This document shows, in pieces, positions 36,907 through 48,430 of a stretch of DNA of 64,000 nt. The stretch comes from Rhodamnia argentea. Its lineage: Eukaryota > Streptophyta > Magnoliopsida > Myrtales > Myrtaceae. The DNA lies in assembly GCF_020921035.1 (NCBI RefSeq), contig NC_063154.1, positions 5,642,001-5,706,000 on the forward strand, given 5' to 3'. The notes beneath the pieces were generated by a model. The model ran no database searches. It was not told the DNA's origin and saw only the letters and a program-made list of their open reading frames with translations. Each line of letters begins with the position of its first letter. The stretch's first letter is position 1. Both the position numbers and the translations under genes were made by a program.

Positions 36907-39470
36907 ATGATGCTTTGGTACTTCTTTGTGATTGTCAATAGTGTCATTCCTTTGTTCTCCTCCTGCACATCCACTGCCGAGCTCATCACGAAGCTCCCTG
37001 GTCAGCCGGATGGCGTTTCTTTCAAGCAGCACTCGGGTTACATCGCTACGGATTCCCGACTTGGCCATGCTCTGTTCTATTACTTCGTGGAAGCTGATGC
37101 TAGCGACCCGCTGTCTTACCCTCTAACCTTGTGGCTCGCCGGCGGTATAGTAGTCCTAACTGCTAATTCAATTACTGCTCTTGCTGTTTGTTTGCCGATT
37201 CTGATTGACTTGGGTTTAGGCCCCGGCTGCTCTTCTCTGGGGCAAGGTGCATTCAAGGAGCATGGCCCGTTTCGACCAGCTCGGGACGGCGGCTTGATGA
37301 AGAATGAATTCTCCTGGAATAAAGGTACTTCTTTCATTGGCCGATCGATCATGTTGTAAATGGAATGGACTCTTGACAAGTTGTTAAGGTTATTTACGCT
37401 TATTCGATTGCAATTTCGGTAGTGTCGAACATGCTGTACGTAGAATCCCCCATCTCAGTTGGGTTTTCATACTCGAATACGACTGTGGACTACGCCGATT
37501 GGAAAGATGCAGACACTGGTACATCTCAGCTGTTCCTAACGAATTTCCTTTGCGTCATGAGAACTTTGCGGCCTTCATATTTGTAGTAAGATGGACATCT
37601 TTTCCCATTGCAGCCAGAGAAAACATGCAGTTCCTTCTCGGTTGGTTCAAAGAATATCCGAAATATAGAGACTCCGATTTCTATATAGCGGGGGAGAGCT
37701 ATGCTGGTAAGTGTCGGAACTCCTCGTCTCTTGGTCTCGCTATGGATGTGATTGCAAATTCCGACTTGTTCGTCTCCAATTTGATATACTAATCTTCCTT
37801 CCAAACGAACTAATCTCTATAGAACATTGTTGCAGGCCACTATGTGCCGCCGTTTGCAGCTCTGGTAGTGGATCACAATAAGCATTCCCATGCGAATCCG
37901 ATCAAGCTTAGGGGGATAGCAGTTAACAGTTCTCCTCTCCATTTGATTGCGCGTTCTTCAGTTTGGCAGCTTTTTTCGTTTGATTTTCAAGCTTATTACC
38001 TGACAAAAAAAAAATTCTCTTCTTCTTTCTGTCGATGCAGCTCGGCAACCCATTTCTGGATAATCATATTAGTGTAGATAGCGCCAATTTTTTGTGGTCC
38101 CATGGCGTCATTTCGGACGAGACATTCAAGTTGAAGAAGACGGTGTGCAACGACACGAGGTACTGGACGGAGGTATTCCATGACAAACTTTCAAAGGAAT
38201 GCGCCATGGTATCAGCGAAGCAGGCGGAGGAAATGGGGAATTTCACTGATCCATTTGATGTGCTCGGACCTTACTGCTTCTCGGGGACTACTGCGGTGCG
38301 ATCGGCTCCAAGAAGTTCGTGGGATGCGTACCATGCTAAAGTGAGTTCGACCCTGTGCAAGATCTTGCCTAGTTTCTAGAATGAAAGAGCCTAGGAACAA
38401 AACCATGATAGATAGCACCCTTTTGGTATTGCATCACAGACAATACAATTCGGGGGTTAGGCCTTGATCTGGTTCATTAAGTATCTGCTTTTCTTGTGAG
38501 CAGCTACCTTCAAGGATGGCGCTAGCCGATCCGTGCCTCGAGGATTATATAGTCTCGTACCTCAATAATCCTCGAGTGCAGGTAGCCCTCCATGCGAATA
38601 GGACGAAGCTCCCATCGGTTTGGGATATCTGTTCAAGGTTTTTATTGCTCACCTTTGCTCTATTACCTTCCTGATTCAGTCGAAACCGCACCTTCTGTTT
38701 CTAAATATCGTTTCGTGCGGCATGTGGCAGTCCTTTTAACTTACGTGACACCGGTATAGGCGACAACATCATACCTGTTTTATCGGCTTTAATCAAGGAG
38801 CATCTGCGAGTACTCCTCTTCAGGTAAGTCACAGACACGAACGGTCTAATTCCAACAAGTTTTGTTCGACGACACCTTGTTCTTGTCGGAATTATCACGG
38901 TATCTGTGCTGCGGAAGCAAGCCTCAAAAGTCATGAATGGACATAAACATCCTTGCGCCATCATGTAATATATGAACTGATAATGTGGAACTGGGCTGCA
39001 CGTTGCAGCGGGGATCAAGATTCGAGAATACCATTGACGCAGACAAGAACGATCGCCAACTTGATTGCTCGAGACTTGAAATTCTCATCCTTTGGTGGAT
39101 ATGCACCTTGGTACGACAGAATGCAGGTTAGATTCTCGTCCCGTCTTCATGTTTACTTTTCCTTTTTTAACTCAGACGCATCGCGAGCAAAAGAAAAGGA
39201 ATGTTTCCGTCCATTGTTGAATCTACTTAGAAGTTTTCCGATGACCATATGCATTCTTAACAACATCAGTGACGCTCATGAATCCAGGTTGGTGGATGGA
39301 CTCAGTCATTTGGTAGGTCAAGAAAAGGGAAGATCGCGACTCGCTTGACATTCGCCACGGTCCGAGGAGGGGCTCACGAGGTCCCATACAGTTCACCGTC
39401 GCAAGCTCTTACCTTGTTCAAGGCATTTCTCGAGGGATCCTCTCCGCCGAAAGTGCCGTTCAAGAACTGA
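36907..39470 (+). CDS. Serine carboxypeptidase-like protein (SCPL45/46 type), 10 exons, one doubtful acceptor
   Basis: Peptidase family S10, secreted or vacuolar; members act as carboxypeptidases or acyltransferases. Exons at 36907-37144, 37220-37324, 37423-37518, 37614-37706, 37836-37921, 38041-38340, 38504-38637, 38761-38823, 39009-39126 and 39288-39470 would join to 471 residues, the family size. An N-terminal signal peptide is followed by the oxyanion-hole region [13 protein letters not shown], the nucleophile motif GESYAG (Ser175), SGDQD at about 372-376 (catalytic Asp) and GGAHEVP (His441). The full triad is present. Odd point: to stay in frame exon 8 must begin after 'tatagg', whereas the AG acceptor lies one base earlier and gives a frameshift. 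So it is either a young pseudogene, an unusual splice, or a sequence error. Two ATGs stand in tandem at 36907. Confidence 0.8.
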
Positions 39471-41279
39471 TCCGTTCATGGCTCTCGTTAAGAAGAACCA
39501 TCATTGGAATGGGACTGTCCTTTGTTGTATCTTTTATTGGAAAATTTTCGAATAAAGGTGTCTTCATTTTCTCAAATAGGGGATTGAAATGGACATTATT
39601 TCAAATAATGGCCTGAAGTGCTTTTTTTGTTTCAAAGAAGGGCCTGAAGTTGACATTGTATCAAATAAGAACATGAAGTGTTCATATTAGTCTAAAAAAA
39701 GATCCCGACTTACCATCTCATTACGGGCGTTTTTGTCAATTATTATGCGATTCTTCATTTTTCCGTATTCATTTCGTGATAGAGAGAGAGAGAGAGAGAG
39801 TAGATTTAGCTAAAAAGTTATGGCATTTGTGGAAATTTCAATTGCTCGTTACATTGATACGTCGTGTTATTTGTTTCACAGAAAATTTAGTGCTATGTTG
39901 GATTAGTACTATAGATGTAATCAATTGGTTTCTTTTTTTATTTATTTATAGTAAAACAGTATGACTATAGATGCATTGTAACTTGGATTTTGAGGGGATA
40001 ATTAGGCCATGGAATTTGAGGCAAATTAGTGAAAAGTGATTAAATTTAGTTCAAGATCAAGCATGCATTAAGAATATGTATCATCACGACACATGCACAA
40101 TTTTCTAGTCCTTCGACTTTTGGGTTTTCGTTTCTTTTGTACATTGTTATTTAATTTACTTACGTCTTATTATTTTGTTATTTTAATTTTTTAATTCGAT
40201 ATAACATTTTATCGAAGTAACGAGGAGCTTAAGTGGGTTATATGGGCAGATATAAATTTTCGTGAGTTGGGTCTCATATAGATGTGTTTTAGTAATATCT
40301 GTCGAAAAATATAATATTACGTATAAATGGATCAATATAGGTTAAGTTGATGAATATGAATTGGGCTGTTTTTCGAAACCAACCTAAATCCGACCCGATC
40401 TGCCTATTTGATTGCTAACAATGCCATAAATGCAATCAAAGCTACCCAAAGAAAGCATGTCTATAAAGGCTGGACCAAGTGGGGTCTTTTGGAAAGATTC
40501 GCATTCACATATCAATGAGTATGAACGCCCAAAGGGATGATGTCAAAGAGATATGGACGGACCGTAGAGATTCAAGAACCAAAACTAGGTCAACCCAGTC
40601 TACTAAATTAACCCTTAACTTATCTTACTTTCTAAAAATATTATCCTTCATGCATTTATTTCACAAAAAATAAGTAGCTTAAAAATATTTTTAATAAAAA
40701 ATATTGCTTGTATTGCTTACGAAAATGAATGAACATGAAATTATTTTCATTGTTCACGAAAATATTTTAGACACAAATTATCATTAATAATGAAAATATA
40801 TATTAGTGGCTAATTGTTTCGAATGATATAGATGATTATTTTTCAGGAAAATATCGTACCAATCATTTGGTCGCAAAATAAACGAAACCTTAGTTCATCA
40901 TGTCCTTTCGTGGTTATTTCGATTGTTAGGATTCGGCGCACAATCAAGTTGAAGTAAAACATAAAACGAGAAAGAGAAATCGAGATACGAGATTTTAGCT
41001 CGATTCATCCTTAAACTAGGGTTACATCCAACAGAAGATTCCACTATAATTAGCACATCGCACCCCTCGTTACATCCCTTAATTACAAAAGAAAAAGAGT
41101 ATATATATGAGTAGCTATTCATGAGCTCAAACCCAAATTACCAATGAAAAAAATATAAGCTTAGATCGTAAAAGAGTGTCTAGGTAGCGTTGCCCCCTTG
41201 AGACCCTTGTCGGGGCGGCTCCCCTGGACCCTTGCCCACTCAATTTGGAGAGTGACTCACGTGCTTTCTTGTCGTTGGG
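39471..41279. other. Spacer with a hairpin-type MITE
   Basis: 3' flank of the carboxypeptidase-like gene. A (GA)n stretch lies at about 39779-39800. The text 'caaataa...cctgaagt' is repeated several times at 39570-39690. At about 40660-40890 lies a self-complementary AT-rich segment like that at 12814-13035. No gene. Confidence 0.45.
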
Positions 41280-41384
41280 GAATGTGAATAGCATCCCAAC
41301 CTCGGACAAGATTTCATTTCTCAAATCGATGTCATTAGGCACGCAAAGATGTCCATGGAATATTAGAATTCCATCCTCCGACAC
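41280..41384 (-). pseudogene. Gypsy pol relic (region before the integrase zinc finger)
   Basis: On the minus strand this encodes DGILIFHGHLCVPNDIDLRN, which resembles the segment just ahead of the integrase zinc finger in plant Ty3/gypsy polyproteins. Only about 35 residues are recognisable and the frame then diverges, so it is a short dead fragment. Confidence 0.45.
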
Positions 41385-41469
41385 CTGAAAATCGATAATT
41401 TTTCAGTAAATATTTTTCAAAATTTGAGTTTTTCGTGAAACAAACGAACCCTTCACGGTGAATGTGGTG

Positions 41470-42050
41470 TGTGTCTATATTCAAGGGTTTTCTTATTCTA
41501 ATCCTGCAAAAAGATCCAAAAAATGGGAAGGTGGTATCCACGAGAAGGATATCTCCCATCTTTGGAAGAAGTTATGTATCTCCAAGATCAAATTCCCATC
41601 TTGACCAAACCATTTGCTCCCCATTTGGCACCTACCGGAGAATATGCTGAGTTCCAAAGATCCCTGGCCAAGTTACAATGAAACAATCATCGAGAAACAG
41701 ATTCAGCCTTCTTTTGAAAAGAGAAATCTATTTGCAAGTGCTTTCCCCTTCATTGAAGATTGTCCAACATGAAATTTTTTTTTTGTTTCCCAAGCACCTT
41801 CCAAGTGAAGGATTCAACCCGAAGAGGTGATTCTGATTTGCAGATGACCTTTGAAAAGTTTCTGCATCGTGCACCCCGGCTTGATTAGCGCTAATCGGTT
41901 CTCGTAATACGATTCGACCGTAAAGATCTCACTTCCATGGATAAATTTGAGACTATTCGGAACGACTCTGTGAAGACAATTAAGAAATATGTCTTAGTTG
42001 CTTTTAGGGAGCGGAAAGATCTTTACAGAGGTGACTTCCCGACCCAACTC
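41470..42050 (-). mobile_element. Second copy of the LINE 3' fragment
   Basis: Closely similar to 23780-24335 along its length, with shared phrases such as 'catttggcacctacc' and 'gaatatgctgagttccaaag'. It was probably copied together with the surrounding WHY1 intron rather than inserted independently. Confidence 0.65.
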
Positions 42051-42419
42051 ACTTTGCTCAAACGAGAGTTGGAATGAGTAAAAATGAGATCATTTTCTTG
42101 CTGCTTGTGATATGGCCAAGCGTAGTTCTTTCATGCGGGAATGCTCTTCCATGAGCTTCTGTTGCGGCGTGGGAATTCTGCGTTGGAGAAAATTTTGCTT
42201 GTACTTGAAAATGCCTTCCATTTCCGCATACTTTAGAAACGAGGAACATTAGAAAACAACACGTGACAATCACACGTAAGCACCAACTTGCCCGGTCAAT
42301 GGCGACGTGGGGTGGACGTGTACGTCCATGTCGGCAAAGAAGACACTAGCTTGAGCACACTCGTAACGGTCAACATGGAACTTTCTTTATGGGCTTCTTC
42401 AGCACCTTTCGTCCGAACC

Positions 42420-42828
42420 CGTGACGCCTTGGAAATTTGTAGTCCGTAATTTGTCCGAATTCAATAAAAAGGATTATTATTGGATTTTAGTCGGTGCAAA
42501 ATTTTGGATCGCAAGGACATAAATGACGAATTTTGGACAAGTCCCGATTTGTCGATCGGTTTGGATTAGGTATCGAAACCTCGGTCGCCGCGATTTAGGA
42601 TTTTTAATCCTCGCGCCTAGACTTAGTCCGGACAGAGCCTAGCCCGTGAAAATCCAAATTTTATTCCTAATCGGTTGAGCCAAAAATCCATTCGATCCCG
42701 ATTTATCAGAATACCAATTTGGCCTCCAATAATACACTAGAGGACAAACTTTTTGAATGTGACTAGATGGGTGGGGCCCACAAGTCATTCCCCCACCCAC
42801 CAGTCAACTCACTCGCCCCCCCCCCCCC

Positions 42829-42877
<49 letters not shown>

Positions 42878-45368
42878 ACCCTCACCCTCTCCGTTTCTCG
42901 CGCGATCGTCCCCCCAACCCGAAGCTTCATCCTCCATCTTTGAGCGACACCACCACCTTCGATCACCACCTCGGGTCTCCTCCGTCCCTTCGCCACTGCT
43001 CTGACCTTGCTCCGGCCTCCGTTTACGGCCGCAAGACCCGGCACGATCGCCCGAAGCCCCGGCGACCCCCTCGCCTGTTTGGTCATCTGTGGGTCGCCCG
43101 AGCCGCGTCGGCCCTTGCCACCACTCACGACCACCACCGACCTCCTCACCGTCCGTCCTCCGACGACCCTACACCCCTCCGACTGTCGCAAGCCACCATG
43201 GAAGCCGCGGAGCAGCCCAGCAAAATCGACACCCTGTTTCCGCTTGGCCTCTGTGTGTCGTTGTTCCGGCCGCCTCCGCCTAGATCCGCCACTCGCTAGC
43301 CACCTCGAGCAACCACCCTCGACCCCTCACCGTTCCGCGGAGCCATTGGAAGCCACCCGGTGCTTGTGGAGCTCGAAAATCACCCCGGCCAGCCTCCTCT
43401 GTTTTTTGAACCGCCGCCCTGTTTTGTGTCCCGGGTTCTATCTAGCCTCGATTCGCCACCTCCGACCGTCCGCCGCCGCCACCGGCGCCACCTACGGCTA
43501 CCCCGGAGACCCCCCAACCTCGGTTGAGCTTTCCCCTAGCCTTGGACCGCCCGACCTCTCAAAACAACTCCCAATGCCATTGCCGTACTTTGTTTTTGTC
43601 TGTCCCTCCATTGTTCACCAGCGGCCGCTACTATTCCGGCCACCGGCGACCGCCGGCCGCCACGCTCGGGTCCCGTGCCACTGTCCCGAGGTGTCGTCAC
43701 ATCACACGGATCATCCTTGACCGAGTTGGGAGCCCGAAGCCCATTTTGGCCGCGAGCCATTCCGTCGTCGCCGCCGGGCCGAGCTGAGTTCGTTGTTGTC
43801 ACCGCCTAAGTTGAGAAAAACTGAGCTAATTTTATTGTGAGTTAGCCTTTAATTCTCGATTAGGACGCTAATTACGTTCGAAATTAGATTAATTAGCTAA
43901 TTCGGGTGTTTAGGTAGATTAATTACGGTCGGGCTAGATAGAAACGTGGTTCGGACTACATGACCGTAATTAGTTAAGATTAGTCGATTAGTTAAGTCGT
44001 CTGTGGCTAATTGGTGATTAGAACTGATTGAATTGGTTGATTGTGTTGATTGATTGTGAGTGAGCAATAGGTCAGAAACGAGCGCGCAAATGGCTATCAA
44101 TTGGAATTAAAATTGTGATTGAAATCGATCGGCTGCAATTGATTAATTGGTTCTTAAATTATTGGATGTGAATGTCAGAATTGATTGTTGATTGTCGTGG
44201 GGGTCCGATTAGAGGTTAATCGCCTCGATTGTTTGATTTATCGAGTTGATATAATTGTGCATTCATGTGACCATGTATGAGATCAAATTGCATGATTTTG
44301 CACGAAAATGGCCTTGGGCCAAATATTTGAACATGCGAGTATGAGCATTCAACCTAATTCAAAGAAATGAATTGGTTGGTTGTTGAAGTGCTCGAATGGT
44401 CACATAATTGGATAATTCCAACAATCATTGTTTTCCGGTTGGTCGGTCCTGGCAATCATTGTCTTCTGGTTGCTGGATGCGCGTCGATCATTGTCTTTTG
44501 GCTGTTCGTTTGCCGGTCATAACTTGTGAAGGGCCGAAGACTTTTAAGGATTCCTGTTAGGTCCGTGCCGTGTCGACAATTATTATTTTCTAGTTGGTCG
44601 AGCGGAGTCACATGGACTATTAGAAGCTGTCACCGGAAGTAAGGGACGATGTCCGGTCCTATCAGAAGCGCACCAATTGACTAGTGTCTTGGACCTACGG
44701 GTCGTTGCTGATAATAAATGGACTACGTATGGTATCCTGTGCATGCAAGTGCTGTGATGATTTGCCAATGGATTAAATTGATTTGGTTGATTTGATTGTT
44801 GAGTCGAGTCCGCATCGCATTATGTGTGGCATGAAAGGTAAACTTGCATGTGATTGAATATCTGTTCTATGATAATGTGACCGGTTGTTAGAACGTCTGA
44901 GCGAATCAACGCCATAGCCGGGCTTAGGCGTTGACTCACAAAAATTTTATATCTCACCCTGTCGTTGTTAAACATTTTCGGGCCCATAGCCGTGGAGAAC
45001 TAGAAGTGGACGTGGACCTTGTGGGAGTAGTGGGGAGTCGTGTTAATTTTGCCTTGGTATCTCCGAGGGTTGTAGAAAGTGGTCCGAAGAATGAGCTCGT
45101 AGATATTTTACTTCTTTGGGGTTAACAAAGATAATTAAATACAAGGTGGTATTTGCTAAACCGTCGTGATTTGATTGATGTGATGTCCTGCTTATCTATT
45201 CCCGTTGATTGAATTGTTATTTGGGAGTTGCACGTTCCGCATGCGCCTAATAAAAGATAAAAAAAAAAGAGAGAAAGGGATAGGCCGACGACGTGCACGG
45301 GACGTCGTCATTTATGACTTGAGGCGTTTTGATAGGGATGCCGCGGGCCCGGGGATTGGGACGTGACA
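42420..45368 (+). mobile_element. Solo LTR, 2.95 kb, with 5-bp target duplication
   Basis: It is bounded by the direct repeat GAACC (42415-42419 and 45369-45373). The undisturbed relative near 26030 reads straight through 'cgaacctc', which confirms an insertion. The right end is gggacgtgaca, typical of plant gypsy LTRs. The left end reads cgtgacgcc, that is tgtgacgcc with the first T mutated. The interior has no gag or pol. A C24 run and a (CT)n tract lie at about 42816-42873, followed by a GC-rich kilobase whose long open frames (for example 43007-43720) show no protein family. I read it as an LTR left after recombination. Confidence 0.7.
42816..42873. repeat. C24 homopolymer followed by (CT)16-17
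   Basis: A run of about 24 C is joined directly to a CT dinucleotide tract inside the solo LTR. It is prone to length error in sequencing and probably sits near the LTR transcription start. Confidence 0.95.
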
Positions 45369-45473
45369 GAACCTCCTTAGGTAGTTGAGATCCTGGACTG
45401 CTGGTTTTTCCAACTTGTGATGCAAACAATCCTATTTAGAGACCGGTCTTTGTCCATTTCAAATGCGTATGTT

Positions 45474-45813
45474 CTTCCGCCGCCCAACCGTTGATAATCG
45501 TATTGCCCCGATGCCGACATGTTTTAGAAACTACGCGACACAACCAGGTAGAGATCCGACATATACTGCTATAGTTAGATTCATGCGCCATTTTATGTGT
45601 AAAACATCAAGAGAGGCCATGTCGGTGTGCATAAGAATAAGCTCAAGTATCATGGCGGTGGTAGGTTTTCCTCGTTTGGTTATTGTGAGAAAAGCTAAGA
45701 TGGAGATACCCTTGGCTGAGTTGGGCGGCTAGTGTTTGCTTCCATTTTATCAAAACATGAGACTATAAAATCAATCGGGATGCTTCTCGAGTCCTTCAAT
45801 ACTCGAGTCCTAA
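45474..45813. other. Short spacer between the two duplicates
   Basis: An open frame runs through 45463-45732 but matches no family I know. Otherwise nothing is recognised. Confidence 0.35.
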
Positions 45814-46280
45814 ATGATGCTTTGGTACTTCTTTGTGATTGTCAATGGTGTCATTCCTTTGTTCTTCCCCTGCTCATCAACAGCCGAGCTCATCACCAAG
45901 CTCCCCGGTCAGCCGGATGGCGTTTCTTTCGAGCAACACTCGGGTTACATCGTTACGGATTCTTGACTTGGCCATGCTCTGTTCTATTACTTGGTGAAAG
46001 CTGATGCCGGCGACCATTTGTCTTACCCTCTAACACTGGTTCAACGGCAGTATAGTAATCCTACCGCTATTAAATTATTGCTCTTGCCGTTTGTTCGCCA
46101 ATTCTAATTGACTTTGGCTTAGGCTCCGGCTGTTCTTCTCTTGGGTTCGGTGCTTTCAAGGAGCACAGTCCGTTTCGACCAGCTCGGGACGGTGGCTTGA
46201 TAAAGAATGACGTTTCCTGGAATAAAGGTACTTCTTTCATCGGCTGATCGATCATGTTGTAAATGGAATGGGCTCTTGAT
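45814..46280 (+). pseudogene. Duplicate of carboxypeptidase-like exons 1-2, broken
   Basis: Closely similar to 36907-37370, starting with the same tandem ATG ATG. In exon 1 a CGA (Arg) codon has become TGA near 45964, and further substitutions and small indels follow, so the frame is dead. Exon 2 (about 46123-46228) keeps its acceptor and donor. The 17.7-kb retrotransposon begins in intron 2. The intron resumes at 63978 with 'gttaaggg', which matches 37384 onward in the intact gene. The rest lies beyond the window. Confidence 0.85.
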
Positions 46281-46285
46281 AAGTT
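46281..46285. repeat. Target-site duplication AAGTT (left)
   Basis: Identical to 63973-63977. The intact relative has 'caagttgttaagg' once at about 37378, so the pair marks one insertion event. Confidence 0.9.
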
Positions 46286-47697
46286 TGTCGCGACCTAAAA
46301 TATAAACAAGTTAATTTTCGGGCTAATGGATTATCAGGTTAATTAATTAACTAACCTAACTCGGACTCTCCCAAGTCCATACCAAATCGCAACTTAAGGT
46401 TCAAATAATTAACATGCAACGTGTTTTGAATTTGGAGTCGCCACTAATCATTTTCGGTAGGTTGATTAGAAACCTAAATAAAATAGCGGGAGAAAACTAT
46501 CTTATTTCCGCGAACCGGAGATTTTGAATTCGGGGATTTGGTTACGCTAGATTACTCTAACGCCCTTTCGGTACCATTTTCATGAAAAATATTTGATTTG
46601 GCAATTTTGATGGATTTTACTTGAAATTCAAAGATGCAATTTTTTTGGTTTTTTCTTCTTTTTTATGGGGATGTAAAACATTGAACTTTGTATGATATAC
46701 ACCATGGGTGATTTAGAAAGAAAGAAAACGCAACCAATCACGAGTATTTACAAAAATAAATTAACATGTAATAATGCTAAATTTTGGGACACGTGACATG
46801 TCTAAAATAAACAAACAAATGTTCACACCAAACGATTACATTTTTGTAGATCGAGATGGAAATGGTTACCTTCTATTACACAAAATCTTACTCACGTACA
46901 CGTTATGGCTTCCTTCAAGATCTCGGAGTTGGAAGAACGTGGCTATCGTCGAAAAAAGGCAAGCGGTGGCGCTTGTTGGATGGCGAGAGGCGAAGTACGT
47001 GCCGGGACTCGTCGAAGATGATGCTCGACTAAAACTCTTTTCTTCACTCTCAAATTTTCTCTTACGATTTTTCTCAAGAACTCTCTTTTTCCTCTCTAAA
47101 GAATTTCTCTCACAAATTCTCTCAATTCTCTTCCACTCTAAAACTCTCTCAATTCTCTTTCCCTCCTTCTCTAACTCTTCTCAAGAGCTCTCTCTTTTAT
47201 AAGCAAAGTTCTTCATCCTTCATTCTTCACCTTCATTTCTTCACCTTCCATCTTCATCTTCTCTTCTTCATCTTCATTTCTTCACCTTCCATTTTCATCT
47301 TCCCTTCTTCATCTTCATTTCTTCACCTTCCATTTTCATCTTCCCTTCATTATCTTCCCTTCATCATCTTCCCTTCTTCATCTTCTTTTCATTATCTTCC
47401 CTTCATCATCTTCCCTTCTTCATCTTCTTTTGGTATTTGCAATACAGTCCCTGAAGTTCCAAGTATTTGCAATACAGTCCCTGAAATTTTAAGTATTTGC
47501 AATACAGTCCTTGAAGTTTCAAATCTTCTCGGTGTATTTTTCCATCCCGTGCCTAGTCTAGACGCATGCTAAATTAAGTATTCTGCTTGCCCGATTATAT
47601 GCCAATGCAATGTACGCTAAAAATAAATATGTGAGATGATTTTTTTATAATTTTTATGCAAAAAAAAAATAGATTAATCAAAATTTAGGCGTCAACA
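46286..47697 (-). repeat. 3' LTR (left)
   Basis: Starts tgtcgcgacc and ends gcgtcaaca on the plus strand. Contains a TTCATCTTC-type imperfect microsatellite at about 47210-47430 and three 'gtatttgcaatacagtcc' repeats at about 47450-47515. Almost identical to 62562-63972. Confidence 0.93.
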
Positions 47698-47712
47698 GCT
47701 GCCCCTCTTTGA
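47698..47712 (-). promoter_or_regulatory. Polypurine tract
   Basis: On the minus strand aaagaggggcagc stands directly against the 3' LTR start TGTTGACG. This is the expected place and composition for the plus-strand primer. Confidence 0.7.
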
Positions 47713-48061
47713 GTGGAGGCTCGTAGAGGTTCCGCTCAAAGACAAAATTGAATCCTAAATTTTGACAGTGCAAATTATGGATGAACTTTTTGGCGGGAGT
47801 TTTAATCCCATTTTTTATGTAATGAAGTGATGCATGATATGCAAGACTGTAAATAACACGTGTCATAATTTCCCTTTTTCATGTTAGAGAAACCTGCACA
47901 TGGATCGCATACAAGAATACCTGTTTTACCAAATTTCTCGTAAGCTAATGGTTCTCTTAATTTCCAAGCTTCCTTTTGCAGATGCAAGGATTTTAAGGTA
48001 TCGGTGCCTTATACGTTACCGGAGGCTTTTTTCTGGTGCGAGACAGCGCAAAATATGTGTG

Positions 48062-48430
48062 TCGTTCGAGATCACAAGAGCTACGTCGTTGTGAGTCGAA
48101 AGAAGTGAAATCAAGTTCACAAGAGCTACGTCGTTGTGAGTTGATTCAATGTTGAAATCGCCAGTGCATATGTCTTCATGATTCGATAAAGGGGAACCAA
48201 AATCATAAGAGCTACGTCGTTATGATTTGATTTGGATCAAAATCACGGGTGCTTATGTCTTCATGATTTGATAAAGGAGTCGAAAATCATAAGAGCTATG
48301 TCATTATGAGTCGACTAAAGGTCAAGATCACCGGTGCATACGTCTTCGTGATTCGAAACCGAAATCATAAGAGCTACGTCGTTATGATTTGATAATATGT
48401 CAAGATCGCAGGTGCATATGTCTTCACGAC
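48062..48430. repeat. Tandem array with a conserved, covarying hairpin
   Basis: Five copies of aagagctacgtcgtt occur at 48076, 48121, 48207, 48291 and 48369 (spacing 45, 86, 84 and 78). Each loop gagctacgtcg is enclosed by an inverted repeat. Copies 1-2 have TCACAA/TTGTGA and copies 3-5 have TCATAA/TTATGA; in copies 3 and 5 the stem is nine base pairs. The changes are paired, so pairing is kept. Between the hairpins a second motif 'gtgcatatgtcttc' recurs. The array lies in the 3' part of the Tat element. Confidence 0.8.

Larger units (their letters stand above)
41390..45470. pseudogene. Scrambled duplicate of WHY1 intron 6 and 3' flank, exons missing
   Basis: Blocks in the same order as the WHY1 locus: 41400-42055 matches 23690-24335 (including the LINE fragment), 42066-42135 matches 24786-24850, 42139-42245 matches about 25155-25270, and 42250-42419 plus 45369-45465 match about 25890-26155. 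The intervals that held WHY1 exons 6 and 7 are absent. A solo LTR splits the last block. It is a non-coding relic of a local duplication. Confidence 0.7.

Noticed and set aside
43007..43720. 237-codon open frame on the plus strand
   Set aside because: It lies in the GC-rich part of the solo LTR, where stop codons are rare in all frames. It is Pro/Arg/His/Ser-rich without any domain, and overlapping long frames exist on both strands.
45463..45732. 89-codon open frame as a gene
   Set aside because: No recognisable domain, and it starts within duplicated non-coding DNA. Too short to support on its own.
48062..48430. CRISPR array
   Set aside because: The repeats are diverged, unevenly spaced and in a plant retrotransposon. 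There are no uniform spacers or cas genes.
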